A stretch of 64,000 nt of DNA, from assembly GCA_017537365.1 (NCBI GenBank), contig JAFYKZ010000020.1:1-64000 (forward strand), read 5' to 3'. The translations under genes were made by a program, and so were the position numbers. The stretch is from Clostridia bacterium. GTDB lineage: Bacteria; Bacillota; Clostridia; Oscillospirales; Acutalibacteraceae. Of this stretch, positions 52,249-60,013 are shown in pieces. The notes beneath the pieces are model-generated. The model was given only the letters and a program-made list of their open reading frames with translations. It was not told where the DNA came from and ran no database searches. Within the stretch, counting starts at the first letter, position 1; each line of letters starts with the position of its first letter.

Positions 52249-53622
52249 ATGAAAAAGATATATGAACAAACGGCTATCATTAAGCAACTTTTAAGCAAAC
52301 AGGTTATTAACCAAAACAAAAAATATCGCAGATTTTTTTATTTAACCGAATGCCCGATAGATGATGGCACTATTGTTTATAACACAGTAACTTATGAGTT
52401 GTTGTTTTTAAGCAATGAAGAAAGAGCTTTGTTAAATAATCCTGATATAAGCGATCCTATTGTTAAATATTTAATTGAGAGTTATTATTTAGTGCCTGAA
52501 GATTTTGAGGATAAAAAATTAGCTTCTCAGGTTATTAATACCCGATTACAAGTGCAAAGTTTATATAATCCCGTTCCTTTGAGTTATTTTGTTATTTTAA
52601 CAACAACAGGGTGCAATGCTCGTTGTTTTTATTGCTTTGAGGCGGGCGCAAAGGTTTCTAATATGACCGAGCAAACGGCGCATGATGTTGCCGATTTTAT
52701 AGAGCGAAAAGGCGCAAAGAAAATAAAGCTTCAATGGTTTGGCGGAGAGCCGCTATGCAATATGAAAGCCATTGATATTATTTCAAAAGATTTAAAAGAA
52801 AAAAACATTGATTATTCTGCTAAAATGGTTACAAACGGTTATTTGCTTGATGAAGAGGCGCTTAAAAAAGCTGTTGACCTCTGGAAACTTGATACCCTGC
52901 AAATAACCCTTGACGGAACCGAAGAGGTTTATAACAAGATTAAAAATTATGTATATAAAGATGTAAGCAGTCCTTTTATAAAGGTTTTAAATAATATAGA
53001 AAATGCTTTGAAAGCAGGAATACAGGTTAATATCCGTCTTAATATGGATGAGCATAATGCCGAAGACCTTTTTGATTTATCAAAAATATTGGTTGAAAGA
53101 TTTAGCAAATATAATAAATGCTACATTTATGTTGTAAGGCTTTTTGAGGATACCTGTTCAGAAATTAAAAACCGCGAGGTTAAAGACAGGCATAAGCTAA
53201 TAGAAAACTCTGTAAGACTTCAAAACTTTATTAATGAGAATATGCCTACTATTGAAATTGACTATTTGCCGAAGTCGTTCAGCAAGCCCAACACCTGTAT
53301 GGCTTGCAGTGATAGTGCGGTTATGATAGTGCCGGACGGACATTTGGGCAAATGCGAGCATTTTGTTGACAGTGATTTTTACGGCAGTATTTACAGCGAT
53401 GAAATTGATATTGCAAAAATTCAAAAATACAAAGAACGTAAATTCGTATCCGAAAAATGTGAGGATTGCGAATTGAGGTCTTTATGTGTTGCTTTGAAAT
53501 GTTGCACAGGTGTTCCTGATCATTGCGACGAGGTTGACAAAATAGCTATTAAAAACCGAATTGATACAAAACTTCGAAATATTTATAATGCATTTATAAA
53601 GCTTGAAAAAGAAAAGCAATAG
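52249..53622 (+). CDS. radical SAM/SPASM peptide maturase
   Basis: A 457-residue enzyme. The radical SAM cluster motif is TGCNARCFYC (C122, C126, C129), followed by FGGEPLCN (SAM binding) near 164 and VTNGYLL near 194. The C-terminal SPASM region holds C350, C353, C369, C404, C407, C413, C418, C419 and C426, enough for two auxiliary [4Fe-4S] clusters. The first 110 residues include YNTVTYELLFLSNEE, which resembles the recognition-type N-terminus seen in peptide maturases. Such enzymes install thioether or carbon-carbon links in peptides. The neighbouring 39-residue peptide is the obvious substrate and the PqqD-like protein the likely peptide-binding partner. AGGAG lies before the ATG. Confidence 0.9.
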   Translation: MKKIYEQTAIIKQLLSKQVINQNKKYRRFFYLTECPIDDGTIVYNTVTYELLFLSNEERALLNNPDISDPIVKYLIESYYLVPEDFEDKKLASQVINTRLQVQSLYNPVPLSYFVILTTTGCNARCFYCFEAGAKVSNMTEQTAHDVADFIERKGAKKIKLQWFGGEPLCNMKAIDIISKDLKEKNIDYSAKMVTNGYLLDEEALKKAVDLWKLDTLQITLDGTEEVYNKIKNYVYKDVSSPFIKVLNNIENALKAGIQVNIRLNMDEHNAEDLFDLSKILVERFSKYNKCYIYVVRLFEDTCSEIKNREVKDRHKLIENSVRLQNFINENMPTIEIDYLPKSFSKPNTCMACSDSAVMIVPDGHLGKCEHFVDSDFYGSIYSDEIDIAKIQKYKERKFVSEKCEDCELRSLCVALKCCTGVPDHCDEVDKIAIKNRIDTKLRNIYNAFIKLEKEKQ

Positions 53623-53632
53623 GTGAAAGTTA

Positions 53633-54373
53633 ATGGATATTACTAAATGCAAAATAGCAGATTTTAATATGGCATTTGAAACGGACATTAAAAATCTTTC
53701 TAAGATTTTTAGAGAGTATGTTTCTGATTTTTCAAAAGAGGATGTTAAAATCTGCATTACAGATAACGATATAGAGCTTGAAAAAAAACTGGCGGAGGAT
53801 GGTTTCGATACTAAATATGCCACCACCTACAAGCTTTCTGCTATTCACCGCAAAATTGGTGATTGGTTGCCTTCGCAAAAAGCCTTTGTGCTTCATTCGG
53901 CTTGCTTTGATGTTGACGGGGTTGGAGTTGCTTTCGCGGCGCATAGTGGCACAGGTAAATCAACTCATATGATGCTATGGCAGAAGTTGTTGGGCGATAG
54001 AATGACGGTTGTTAACGGAGACAAACCGATAGTAAGGTTTTTTGATAACGAGTCTGATAAAGCTTACGCTTATGGCTCGCCCTGGATGGGGAAGGAAAAA
54101 TTAGGTTCTAATATGAAAACTCAGTTAAAGCATATTTGTTTTATTGAGCGCGCAAAAGAAAATTCTTGCGAGCCTATCCCAACCGAAGAGGCGATTGCTA
54201 AAATTTTTAAACAGGTTTATATGCCGACAGACCCTATTGCGACTTCAAAAACAGCCGAGCATATAAACAGGCTTTTAAATTCCTGTAAGCTTTGGAGAAT
54301 CAGATGCAATATGGAGTTGGATGCGGCAGAAGTTGCGTATGGCACTATTTTTCGCCAGGAAGGCGAAAAATAG
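53633..54373 (+). CDS. HPr kinase-like P-loop protein of the peptide cluster
   Basis: A 246-residue protein related to the C-terminal kinase domain of HPr kinase/phosphorylase. The P-loop HSGTGKST is at 104-111, NGDKP at 128-132 and GSPWMGK at 148-154; the N-terminal 80 residues are a separate small domain. It lacks the N-terminal domain of true HprK and no HPr gene is nearby. Related proteins recur in RiPP clusters with PqqD-type proteins, where some phosphorylate the peptide. The core peptide here has Thr30 and Tyr26 as possible acceptors, and Ser18, Thr16-17 if the leader is included. It starts 10 bases after the maturase with AGGTGAAAG. The stop codon touches the first base of a palindromic repeat. 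Confidence 0.82.
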   Translation: MDITKCKIADFNMAFETDIKNLSKIFREYVSDFSKEDVKICITDNDIELEKKLAEDGFDTKYATTYKLSAIHRKIGDWLPSQKAFVLHSACFDVDGVGVAFAAHSGTGKSTHMMLWQKLLGDRMTVVNGDKPIVRFFDNESDKAYAYGSPWMGKEKLGSNMKTQLKHICFIERAKENSCEPIPTEEAIAKIFKQVYMPTDPIATSKTAEHINRLLNSCKLWRIRCNMELDAAEVAYGTIFRQEGEK

Positions 54374-54507
54374 AATGCAAAGTGCAAAATGCTAAATGCA
54401 AAATTAAATTCAAAATGCAAAGTGCTAAATTATAGTGCTCCGTTAGGTGCGGATATATGTCGCTTGCGACACATTAATTTAGCACTTTGCATTTAGCGTT
54501 TTGCATT
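54374..54507. repeat. palindromic repeat, left copy flanking the four-helix-bundle gene
   Basis: Begins at the base after the upstream stop codon. Outer arms are built from AATGCAAAGTGC and GCTAAAT words; inner part is ATAGTGCTCCGTTAGG, then TGTCGC-TT-GCGACA. The right arm ATTTAGCACTTTGCATTTAG-CGTTTTGCATT pairs with the left. From about 54419 on it is near-identical to the copy at 54886-54988 (one substitution, one 2-base indel); the left arm has an extra duplicated segment. Confidence 0.85.
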
Positions 54508-54532
54508 ATTATTTACAGTGGGAGATATTTAA

Positions 54533-54886
54533 ATGAAAAATAATATTATCGAAACCAAAAGTTTTGATTTTGCTGTTAGAATTGTGAATTTATATAAGTA
54601 TCTCACGGAAATAAAAAAAGAATTTGTTTTGTCAAAACAGTTGCTTAGAAGTGGCACAAGTATCGGTGCAAATATTTCAGAAGCCGAACGAGGACAGTCT
54701 AAAGCGGATTTTTATGCTAAAATGAGTATTGCATTAAAAGAAGCAAATGAAACATATTATTGGATACGTTTGTTATATCAAACTGAGTATTTAAATCAAG
54801 AGCAATTTGAAAGTATCGAAAATAATATAAAAGAAATTATTGCTCTTTTAATGTCTATTTGCAAATCTACACAGAAATTTAAATAA
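54533..54886 (+). CDS. four-helix bundle protein (IVS/S23 family)
   Basis: A 117-residue all-helical protein with the family hallmark LLRSGTSIGANISEAERGQS near 40-60, then DFYAKMSIALKEANETYYWI. Relatives are encoded inside rRNA intervening sequences, as stand-alone genes in many bacteria, and as the Avd accessory protein of diversity-generating retroelements. They form basic pentamers that bind nucleic acid in the Avd case; the role of the stand-alone proteins is unknown. No reverse transcriptase or template repeat is in the window. The gene lies between direct copies of a ~100-bp palindrome and splits the peptide cluster, which suggests that gene plus repeat arrived as a unit. GGGAG precedes the ATG. 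Confidence 0.88.
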   Translation: MKNNIIETKSFDFAVRIVNLYKYLTEIKKEFVLSKQLLRSGTSIGANISEAERGQSKADFYAKMSIALKEANETYYWIRLLYQTEYLNQEQFESIENNIKEIIALLMSICKSTQKFK

Positions 54887-54988
54887 ATGCAAAGTGCAAA
54901 ATGCTAAATTATAGTGCTCCGTTAGGCGCGGATATATATGTCGCTTGCGACACATTAATTTAGCACTTTGCATTTAGCGTTTTGCATT
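54886..54988. repeat. palindromic repeat, right copy flanking the four-helix-bundle gene
   Basis: 103 bp, starting on the last base of the four-helix-bundle stop codon. Same sequence and same orientation as 54374-54507. The promoter of the PqqD-like gene starts 8 bases after it. Confidence 0.85.
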
Positions 54989-54996
54989 AATATCGT

Positions 54997-55025
54997 TTGA
55001 CAATATGTTTGTTATGTGTTAATAT
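54997..55025 (+). promoter_or_regulatory. promoter of the pqqD-like and peptidase genes
   Basis: TTGACA (54997-55002), 17-base spacer, TAATAT (55020-55025), about 33 bases before the ATG. It lets the distal genes be expressed despite the inserted repeat unit. Confidence 0.7.
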
Positions 55026-55058
55026 ATTTAGGTAAATAAAATTTGCAGGTGATAGTAT

Positions 55059-55325
55059 ATGAAACTTAAATATGATTTTATAGTTAATGAGGTTGCAGAC
55101 CAATTTGTTGCGGTTGCTGTTGGGGATGCGCTTAGTGAATTTAACGGTTTTGTTAAAATGAATGATGTTGGTGCATCTATTTTCGATAAGCTTAAAAACG
55201 ATATTTCTATGGAAGACCTTATTGCTTTAATGGCTAAGGAATATCCTGATGAAACAGTTGAGACCATAACTGATTGTGTTACAGGATTTATTGACGGTCT
55301 TAAAGAAAAGGATTTAATTGCTTAA
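55059..55325 (+). CDS. PqqD-family peptide recognition protein
   Basis: An 88-residue PqqD-like winged-helix protein, the fold that acts as RiPP recognition element by binding leader peptides. Characteristic parts are FNGFVKMNDVGASIFDKLK near 29-48 (usual form LNxxGxxIWxLL), SMEDLIALMAKEYPDE and a final VTGFIDGLKEKDLI helix. It probably delivers the peptide at 51996 to the radical SAM enzyme. The start has CAGGTGAT upstream. The last codons overlap the possible TTG start of the peptidase gene. Confidence 0.88.
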   Translation: MKLKYDFIVNEVADQFVAVAVGDALSEFNGFVKMNDVGASIFDKLKNDISMEDLIALMAKEYPDETVETITDCVTGFIDGLKEKDLIA

Positions 55326-55815
55326 TATGGCTAGCCGAAAAATGACCGAGCTTAGTATTAAAAATACTGAGCTTATAAAATCGAAAATTGAGGAAGACGG
55401 TCTGGTTTATTCTCTCATTAAGGGCGTTAGCATGCAACCAATGCTTAAACAGGGCAGGGATATTGTTGTTATCGAGGCGGTTTCCTTAGATGATATTAAG
55501 ATTAATGACTGTTTGCTTTACAAGCGCGAAAATTATGATTTTTTGCCGCTTCACAGAGTGCTGAAAATCAAGGGTGAAACCTTAATCATTCGCGGTGATA
55601 ATACATACACGCTTGAATATGTGCCGAAGGATTATGTTGTAGGTCGTCTTAAAGCTTTTTACCGCAAAGGAAAATATTATGACTGCGAAAAAAGTTTTAA
55701 ATATAAAATTTATGTATTTTATAACCGAGCAACCTATTTGCCGAGGTGTTTTTGGAAAAAGGGTTTAAGACCTATACTTTCTAAAGTTTATCATTCGGTG
55801 TTTAAAAGAAAATAA
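55318..55815 (+). CDS. S24/S26-family serine peptidase of the peptide cluster
   Basis: A 165-residue peptidase with GVSMQPML (nucleophile Ser38), GRDIVVIE, LPLHRVLKI and IRGDNTY motifs. The HRV in place of a catalytic Lys is the SipW/eukaryotic-type signal-peptidase arrangement with a Ser-His dyad. No clear membrane helix is seen, unlike ordinary signal peptidases. By position it is the best candidate for removing the leader of the precursor peptide. Start is uncertain: TTG 55318 has AAGG six bases upstream and overlaps the pqqD-like gene; ATG 55327 is possible but its site is about 15 bases away. A terminator follows, closing the cluster. No exporter gene is present. Confidence 0.82.
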   Translation: MLNMASRKMTELSIKNTELIKSKIEEDGLVYSLIKGVSMQPMLKQGRDIVVIEAVSLDDIKINDCLLYKRENYDFLPLHRVLKIKGETLIIRGDNTYTLEYVPKDYVVGRLKAFYRKGKYYDCEKSFKYKIYVFYNRATYLPRCFWKKGLRPILSKVYHSVFKRK

Positions 55816-55830
55816 TCAAACTGATATTTG

Positions 55831-55860
55831 CAGGAGGCGTTTTGCCTCCTGTTTTTGTTT
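55831..55860 (+). terminator. terminator at the end of the peptide cluster
   Basis: An 8-bp stem CAGGAGGC/GCCTCCTG with a 5-base loop and TTTTTGTTT tail, 16 bases after the peptidase stop. Confidence 0.8.
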
Positions 55861-55957
55861 ATGCGGCGCCGCACTCTACAAGGGGGGTTATTAATATTAA
55901 ATTAAATTGCTGAAAATATTTAGGAAAATAAATCTAGTTGAGTTTTGATTCTAATAT

Positions 55958-56101
55958 AGCTTTCTCCTCAGGAGAAGGGGGACCGCTTGCGGTGGATGAG
56001 GTGATTACTAATTAATCTAAGTTATATTGGGTGATATAAAAAGTTGCTCTCCTCATCCGTCAAAACCGTTGGTTTTGCCACCTTCTCCGCTGGAGAAGGC
56101 T
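55958..56101. repeat. composite repeat flanking the peptide cluster, right copy
   Basis: Inverted copy of 49433-49567: a GGGGGACCGCTTGCGGTGGA block with TGAGG, about 40 AT-rich bases, then CTCCTCATCCGTCAAAACCG, TTGGTTTTGCCACC and CTTCTCCGCTGGAGAAGG. Block identity is high; the spacer differs. Confidence 0.75.
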
Positions 56102-56260
56102 TGCGATAAATTGGAAATACAAAACAACAGGTAGGATTTGCTTTTCTATATTATCGGGAGGGCGCAGATGTCTCGGCTGCCGCCTCGGTCGGCGCTTCTA
56201 CTTCGTAGAGGTGTCCATCGGACACCCGCACGGGCGACGAAATTAGAGTTTTAACTAAAC

Positions 56261-56301
56261 TGCCGCCAAAGAGTGAAAACAAAGTTTTCAATTTGGCGGC
56301 A
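56261..56301. repeat. hairpin containing the 24-bp repeat
   Basis: TGCCGCCAAA (56261-56270) pairs with TTTGGCGGCA (56292-56301); the loop contains a second hairpin GAAAAC-AAA-GTTTTC. The 24 bases 56265-56288 are identical to 18133-18156. Confidence 0.65.
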
Positions 56302-56418
56302 AGTTTATATTTGTTTTATAGTGGCATATCTGTCGCCTTAACCCCCAAACGAGTATGGCTTCGCCCATACGGGATGCGATTTGGTTTGAATTTATTTTTT
56401 AAATTTTATATATTTTTG

Positions 56419-56448
56419 TTGTAAGTGTATGTTAAAATGTGGTACAAT
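56419..56448 (+). promoter_or_regulatory. promoter of the ymfF-ymfH-lgt-folD run
   Basis: TTGTAA (56419-56424), 18-base spacer ending TGG, TACAAT (56443-56448), 60 bases before the ymfF ATG. Confidence 0.5.
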
Positions 56449-56507
56449 ATATTATGTATAATTATATTTTGCAGGCGGTTAGTCTGTTTTGAAACGGAGA
56501 ATGAGAT

Positions 56508-57800
56508 ATGCCCGATAAAATTTTAAAATTAGGAGAGGGAGTAGAGGGGTTATTTATTAAAAATACCCGATTTAACACAACTCGAATTTCTGCAAACTTT
56601 TATTTGCCTTTAAATGCCGAAACAGTTGCAGAATATGCGTTGCTTCCCTTTATATTAACCACCTGTTCTAAAAAATATCCTGATTTTTCAAGGCTTAATT
56701 ACAAATTGAACAGGCTTTATGGGGCAAGTCTTGACGCTTCTGCGGAGAAATACGGCGATTATCAGTTGCTTCGAATAACTTTATCGGTTATAAATGACAG
56801 ATTTAGTTTAGACGAGGAATCCCTGGCGCGCCGTGGCGCCGAGCTTTTATGCGGACTTATATTTGAGCCGAGTACAGAAAACAACGCTTTTTTAAAGGCC
56901 GACCTTGACCGTGAAAAACGAAAGGTTATTGAGCATATTAAGGGTGAGTTTAGCGAAAAGAGAGTTTATGCCAAAAATCGATTAATCGAGGAAATGTATA
57001 AAGGTGAGGCTTACGGTCTTCCAAAATGCGGTAGCATTGAGGGTGTTGAAAAAATAACCGGCGAATCGCTATATTTTGCCTGGAAGAAGATGCTTGAAAC
57101 TGCTTTTGTTCGTTTCCATGTTGTAGGTTCTGAGGTTCCGCAAGGGCTTTTTGAGGTTATAACTGAAAAATTTTCCAAGGTTCAGCGAGAAAACATTATA
57201 GAACCCACGAAAACCATGCCTACTCTTGCCAGAACGCGTTCTAAGACTATAACCGAGAATATAGATGTTAACCAAGGAAAGCTTGTTATGGGCTTTTCGA
57301 GCGAGGTTTACGGCAACGATGATGAATCATTATCTTTGCTGATTGCAGGCGATATTTTTGGCGGTGGTCCTTATTCAAGGCTATTTAGCTTTGTCAGAGA
57401 AAAAATGAGTCTTTGCTATTATTGTTCTGCCAGAACTATAAGACAAAAAGGACTTTTAACGGTTGAATCAGGTATTGAAGCCGAAAATGCCGAGAAGGCG
57501 CAAAAAGCTATTTTAAATCAGCTTAAAATTGTTAAAGCGGGTAAGTTTTCTGATTTTGAATTTGAGTCCTCTAAAAAAAGTATTTGCGACTCGTTGAAGG
57601 GATATAATGACAGTCAGCAATCAATTGATATGTGGTATGCTCTCAAAATTAATAACGATGAAATTTATTCTCCCGAGGATATTGCCGAGAAGATATCAGC
57701 AATTACCCGAGAGGATGTTATTAAAGCTGCCGAGGGTATCAGACTTCACACAGTCTACAAGCTTTTACCGTTAGAAGCTAAAGAAAGCGAGGGGAAATAG
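56508..57800 (+). CDS. ymfF: M16-family peptidase-like protein YmfF (no zinc motif)
   Basis: A 430-residue pitrilysin-fold protein. The position where active M16 peptidases have HxxEH is occupied by an ordinary stretch (LLPFILTTCSKKYPDF), so this half is not expected to be catalytic. The second domain contains GGGPYSRLFSFVREKMSLCYYC, the substrate-side motif of M16 proteins. With the next gene it makes the YmfF-YmfH pair, one inactive and one active subunit, like many two-subunit M16 enzymes. In B. subtilis the ymf genes are connected with modification of elongation factor P. The stop overlaps the next start codon by one base. Confidence 0.88.
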   Translation: MPDKILKLGEGVEGLFIKNTRFNTTRISANFYLPLNAETVAEYALLPFILTTCSKKYPDFSRLNYKLNRLYGASLDASAEKYGDYQLLRITLSVINDRFSLDEESLARRGAELLCGLIFEPSTENNAFLKADLDREKRKVIEHIKGEFSEKRVYAKNRLIEEMYKGEAYGLPKCGSIEGVEKITGESLYFAWKKMLETAFVRFHVVGSEVPQGLFEVITEKFSKVQRENIIEPTKTMPTLARTRSKTITENIDVNQGKLVMGFSSEVYGNDDESLSLLIAGDIFGGGPYSRLFSFVREKMSLCYYCSARTIRQKGLLTVESGIEAENAEKAQKAILNQLKIVKAGKFSDFEFESSKKSICDSLKGYNDSQQSIDMWYALKINNDEIYSPEDIAEKISAITREDVIKAAEGIRLHTVYKLLPLEAKESEGK

Positions 57801-59065
57801 TGAAACGCGAATATTTTGAAAATGAAATTGGTGAAGCTTATGTTAAAGCGGTTCATTCAAGCGGTTTGGAAATCTACATTTTAGAAAAACCGCAGTATAA
57901 TTCCGCTTATGCCGTTTTTGGCACGCGTTACGGCTCTATTGATACCTGCTTTAAGGTTGACGGTGAAACCGTAACTGTTCCTGAGGGTATTGCGCACTTT
58001 TTGGAGCACAAGCTTTTTGAGAGCGAGGAGGGTGATGCTTTTACCCGATTTGCTGAGACAGGAGCTTATGCAAATGCGTTCACCTCTTTTGACAGAACCT
58101 GTTATTTATTTTCTTGCACCGATAAGTTTTATGAAAATTTAGATATACTTTTAGATTTTGTTCAGTCGCCCTATTTTACCGAGCAAACGGTTAAAAAGGA
58201 GCAGGGCATAATCGGTCAGGAAATCAGGATGTATGATGATAGTCCGGGCTGGCGGGTTATGTTTAATATGCTTATGGCGATGTATCATAACCACCCTGTA
58301 AGAATTGATATTGCGGGTACAGTTGAGTCTATCGCAGAGATAGATTACGACCTTTTATACAAATGCTATAACACATTTTACAATCCTTCAAATATGTTTA
58401 TTTGCGTTGCGGGTAATGTTGATACCGAAAAGATTTTAAATAAGGTTAAAAACGGGCTTAAACCTCGCGAGGAGGTTATTCTCGAACGCATTACAACAGA
58501 TGAGCCTGAAAATGTGGTAGAAAATTATGTTGAGCAGAGCTTAGCGGTGGCTCAACCGATGTTTTGTTTAGGCTTTAAGGAAAGCCACAAATCGCCTGAG
58601 CGCTCGGCAAAAGAAAAAATCCGCACAGCTTTGGCTATTGAGGTTATTGCAGGCGAGGCTTCGCCTTTATATGCCCGTCTTGTAAACAAAGGGCTTATAA
58701 ACGACGAATTTTCAAGCGAATATTTTAACGGTTTTGGTTATGCGGCGGTTACCTTCGACGGTGAGTCGAGCGACCCTAAGGCTGTTGCTGAGGAAATCAA
58801 GGCGGAGATTGAGAGAATTAAAACAGAGGGTATTGATAAAAAGCTGTTTTCTGCGGTTCGCTGTGGTATGTACGGCGGCGCGATAAGAATGTTCAACAAT
58901 GTTGAGAGCATTGCAATGCAGCTTACCGACTGTGCTATGACCGGTAACGGACTTTTTGATGATATTAAGTATCTCAAATCGGTTACCGCTGAGGATGTTT
59001 ACAAGAAGATTTTAAAAATTGATACCGAAAATTTTGTTTTATCGGTTATAAATCCTAAGGAGTAG
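57800..59065 (+). CDS. ymfH: M16-family zinc peptidase YmfH
   Basis: A 421-residue pitrilysin-type metallopeptidase with the inverted zinc motif HFLEH near residue 63 and further acidic residues downstream (EQGIIGQEIRMYDD). The R/Y substrate motif region lies near ASPLYARLVNKGLINDEF. It starts with GTG at 57800 and is coupled to ymfF by overlap. It is the catalytic subunit of the pair. The substrate is unknown. Confidence 0.9.
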   Translation: MKREYFENEIGEAYVKAVHSSGLEIYILEKPQYNSAYAVFGTRYGSIDTCFKVDGETVTVPEGIAHFLEHKLFESEEGDAFTRFAETGAYANAFTSFDRTCYLFSCTDKFYENLDILLDFVQSPYFTEQTVKKEQGIIGQEIRMYDDSPGWRVMFNMLMAMYHNHPVRIDIAGTVESIAEIDYDLLYKCYNTFYNPSNMFICVAGNVDTEKILNKVKNGLKPREEVILERITTDEPENVVENYVEQSLAVAQPMFCLGFKESHKSPERSAKEKIRTALAIEVIAGEASPLYARLVNKGLINDEFSSEYFNGFGYAAVTFDGESSDPKAVAEEIKAEIERIKTEGIDKKLFSAVRCGMYGGAIRMFNNVESIAMQLTDCAMTGNGLFDDIKYLKSVTAEDVYKKILKIDTENFVLSVINPKE

Positions 59066-59068
59066 GTT

Positions 59069-60013
59069 ATGGATTCTTATAATGTTGTTATTTTCGGTTT
59101 GGAGCTTACTCTTAAACCGATTGCGTTCACTTTGCCTATTGGTAATGGTTGGGATGTTTATTGGTATGGCATAATTATTGCGTTAGGCTTTTTGCTTGCA
59201 ATAATTTATGCTATGAAAAATTACAAGAGGTTTGAACTTAATTTAGACCGCATGCTTGATGTGGTTTTAGTTGCGGTGCCTGTTTCTATTCTTTGCGCCA
59301 GAACTTATTATGTTCTTTTCGACCCTAACGGAAAAATAAGTTCGATAGGCGAGTTTTTTGGGTTTGGTACCGGCTCGGGTTTATCGGGCATTGCGATTTA
59401 CGGGGCAGTTATCGGCGCTTTTGCCGCCGGTGGTCTTACCTGTTACATACGTAAAGTTAACATACTTGATATGTTTGACATAGGTGCTATCGGTTTCCTT
59501 ATAGGCCAAGCGGTTGGCCGTTGGGGCAATTTTGTAAACCAAGAGGCTTTTGGCAGTTTTACCGGAAGCAGTTGGTGGGGTATGGAAAGCGAAAGAACGA
59601 TATTTGAAATGGGCGAAGGTTTAGTTCATCCTTGTTTCTTATATGAATCGCTTTGGTGCTTGGCAGGATTTTTTGTGCTTAATTATTTCAGCAAAAAGAG
59701 AAGCTTTAAGGGTCAGATTGTGCTTTTATATTGCGTTTGGTATGGCTTCGGAAGAGCGATTATAGAATATTTTAGAACTGATAGCTTGATGATAGGTGCT
59801 TTTAAAGTTTCGGTTTTGGTTTCGGTTATAATTTGTATTGCAGCCATTATAATTCTTATAGTTGTTAGCAAAAAGAAGAAGGTTAAAGTTTTAGCTGAGG
59901 GTTATGAGGGTATTTTTGCAGAGTCTGAGGAAACCGAAGGTTTGGAAGAAGTAAAAGAAAACGAATTAGAAGAAGAGAATATTGAGGAGAATAAAAATGG
60001 CGAAATTGATTGA
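59069..60013 (+). CDS. lgt: prolipoprotein diacylglyceryl transferase
   Basis: A 314-residue membrane enzyme that adds diacylglycerol to the lipobox cysteine of prolipoproteins. About seven helices, the Lgt signature GRWGNFVNQEAFG near 150 and YWYGIIIALGF, LHPCFLYESLWCL-type and WYGFGRAIIEYFRTD motifs are present. After the last helix (about 250-270) a highly acidic tail of about 35 residues rich in Glu extends the protein beyond the usual size. Start 3 bases after ymfH. Its end overlaps folD by 17 bases. A substrate in this window is the TPM lipoprotein. Confidence 0.94.
   Translation: MDSYNVVIFGLELTLKPIAFTLPIGNGWDVYWYGIIIALGFLLAIIYAMKNYKRFELNLDRMLDVVLVAVPVSILCARTYYVLFDPNGKISSIGEFFGFGTGSGLSGIAIYGAVIGAFAAGGLTCYIRKVNILDMFDIGAIGFLIGQAVGRWGNFVNQEAFGSFTGSSWWGMESERTIFEMGEGLVHPCFLYESLWCLAGFFVLNYFSKKRSFKGQIVLLYCVWYGFGRAIIEYFRTDSLMIGAFKVSVLVSVIICIAAIIILIVVSKKKKVKVLAEGYEGIFAESEETEGLEEVKENELEEENIEENKNGEID

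Larger units (their letters stand above)
55816..56507. other. 690-base intergenic region with repeats
   Basis: No gene is visible. After the terminator come the composite repeat (55958-56101), a GC-rich repeat remnant (56151-56240) that begins TTATCGGGAGGGCGC like the right half of the 48.1-kb element and contains GGTGTCC-ATC-GGACACC, the 24-bp repeat hairpin (56261-56301), a GTATGG/CCATAC hairpin near 56353-56370, and the ymfF promoter. Confidence 0.7.

Noticed and set aside
54533-54886. Avd of a diversity-generating retroelement
   Set aside because: No reverse transcriptase, template or variable repeat was found in the window; the protein belongs to the broader IVS family.
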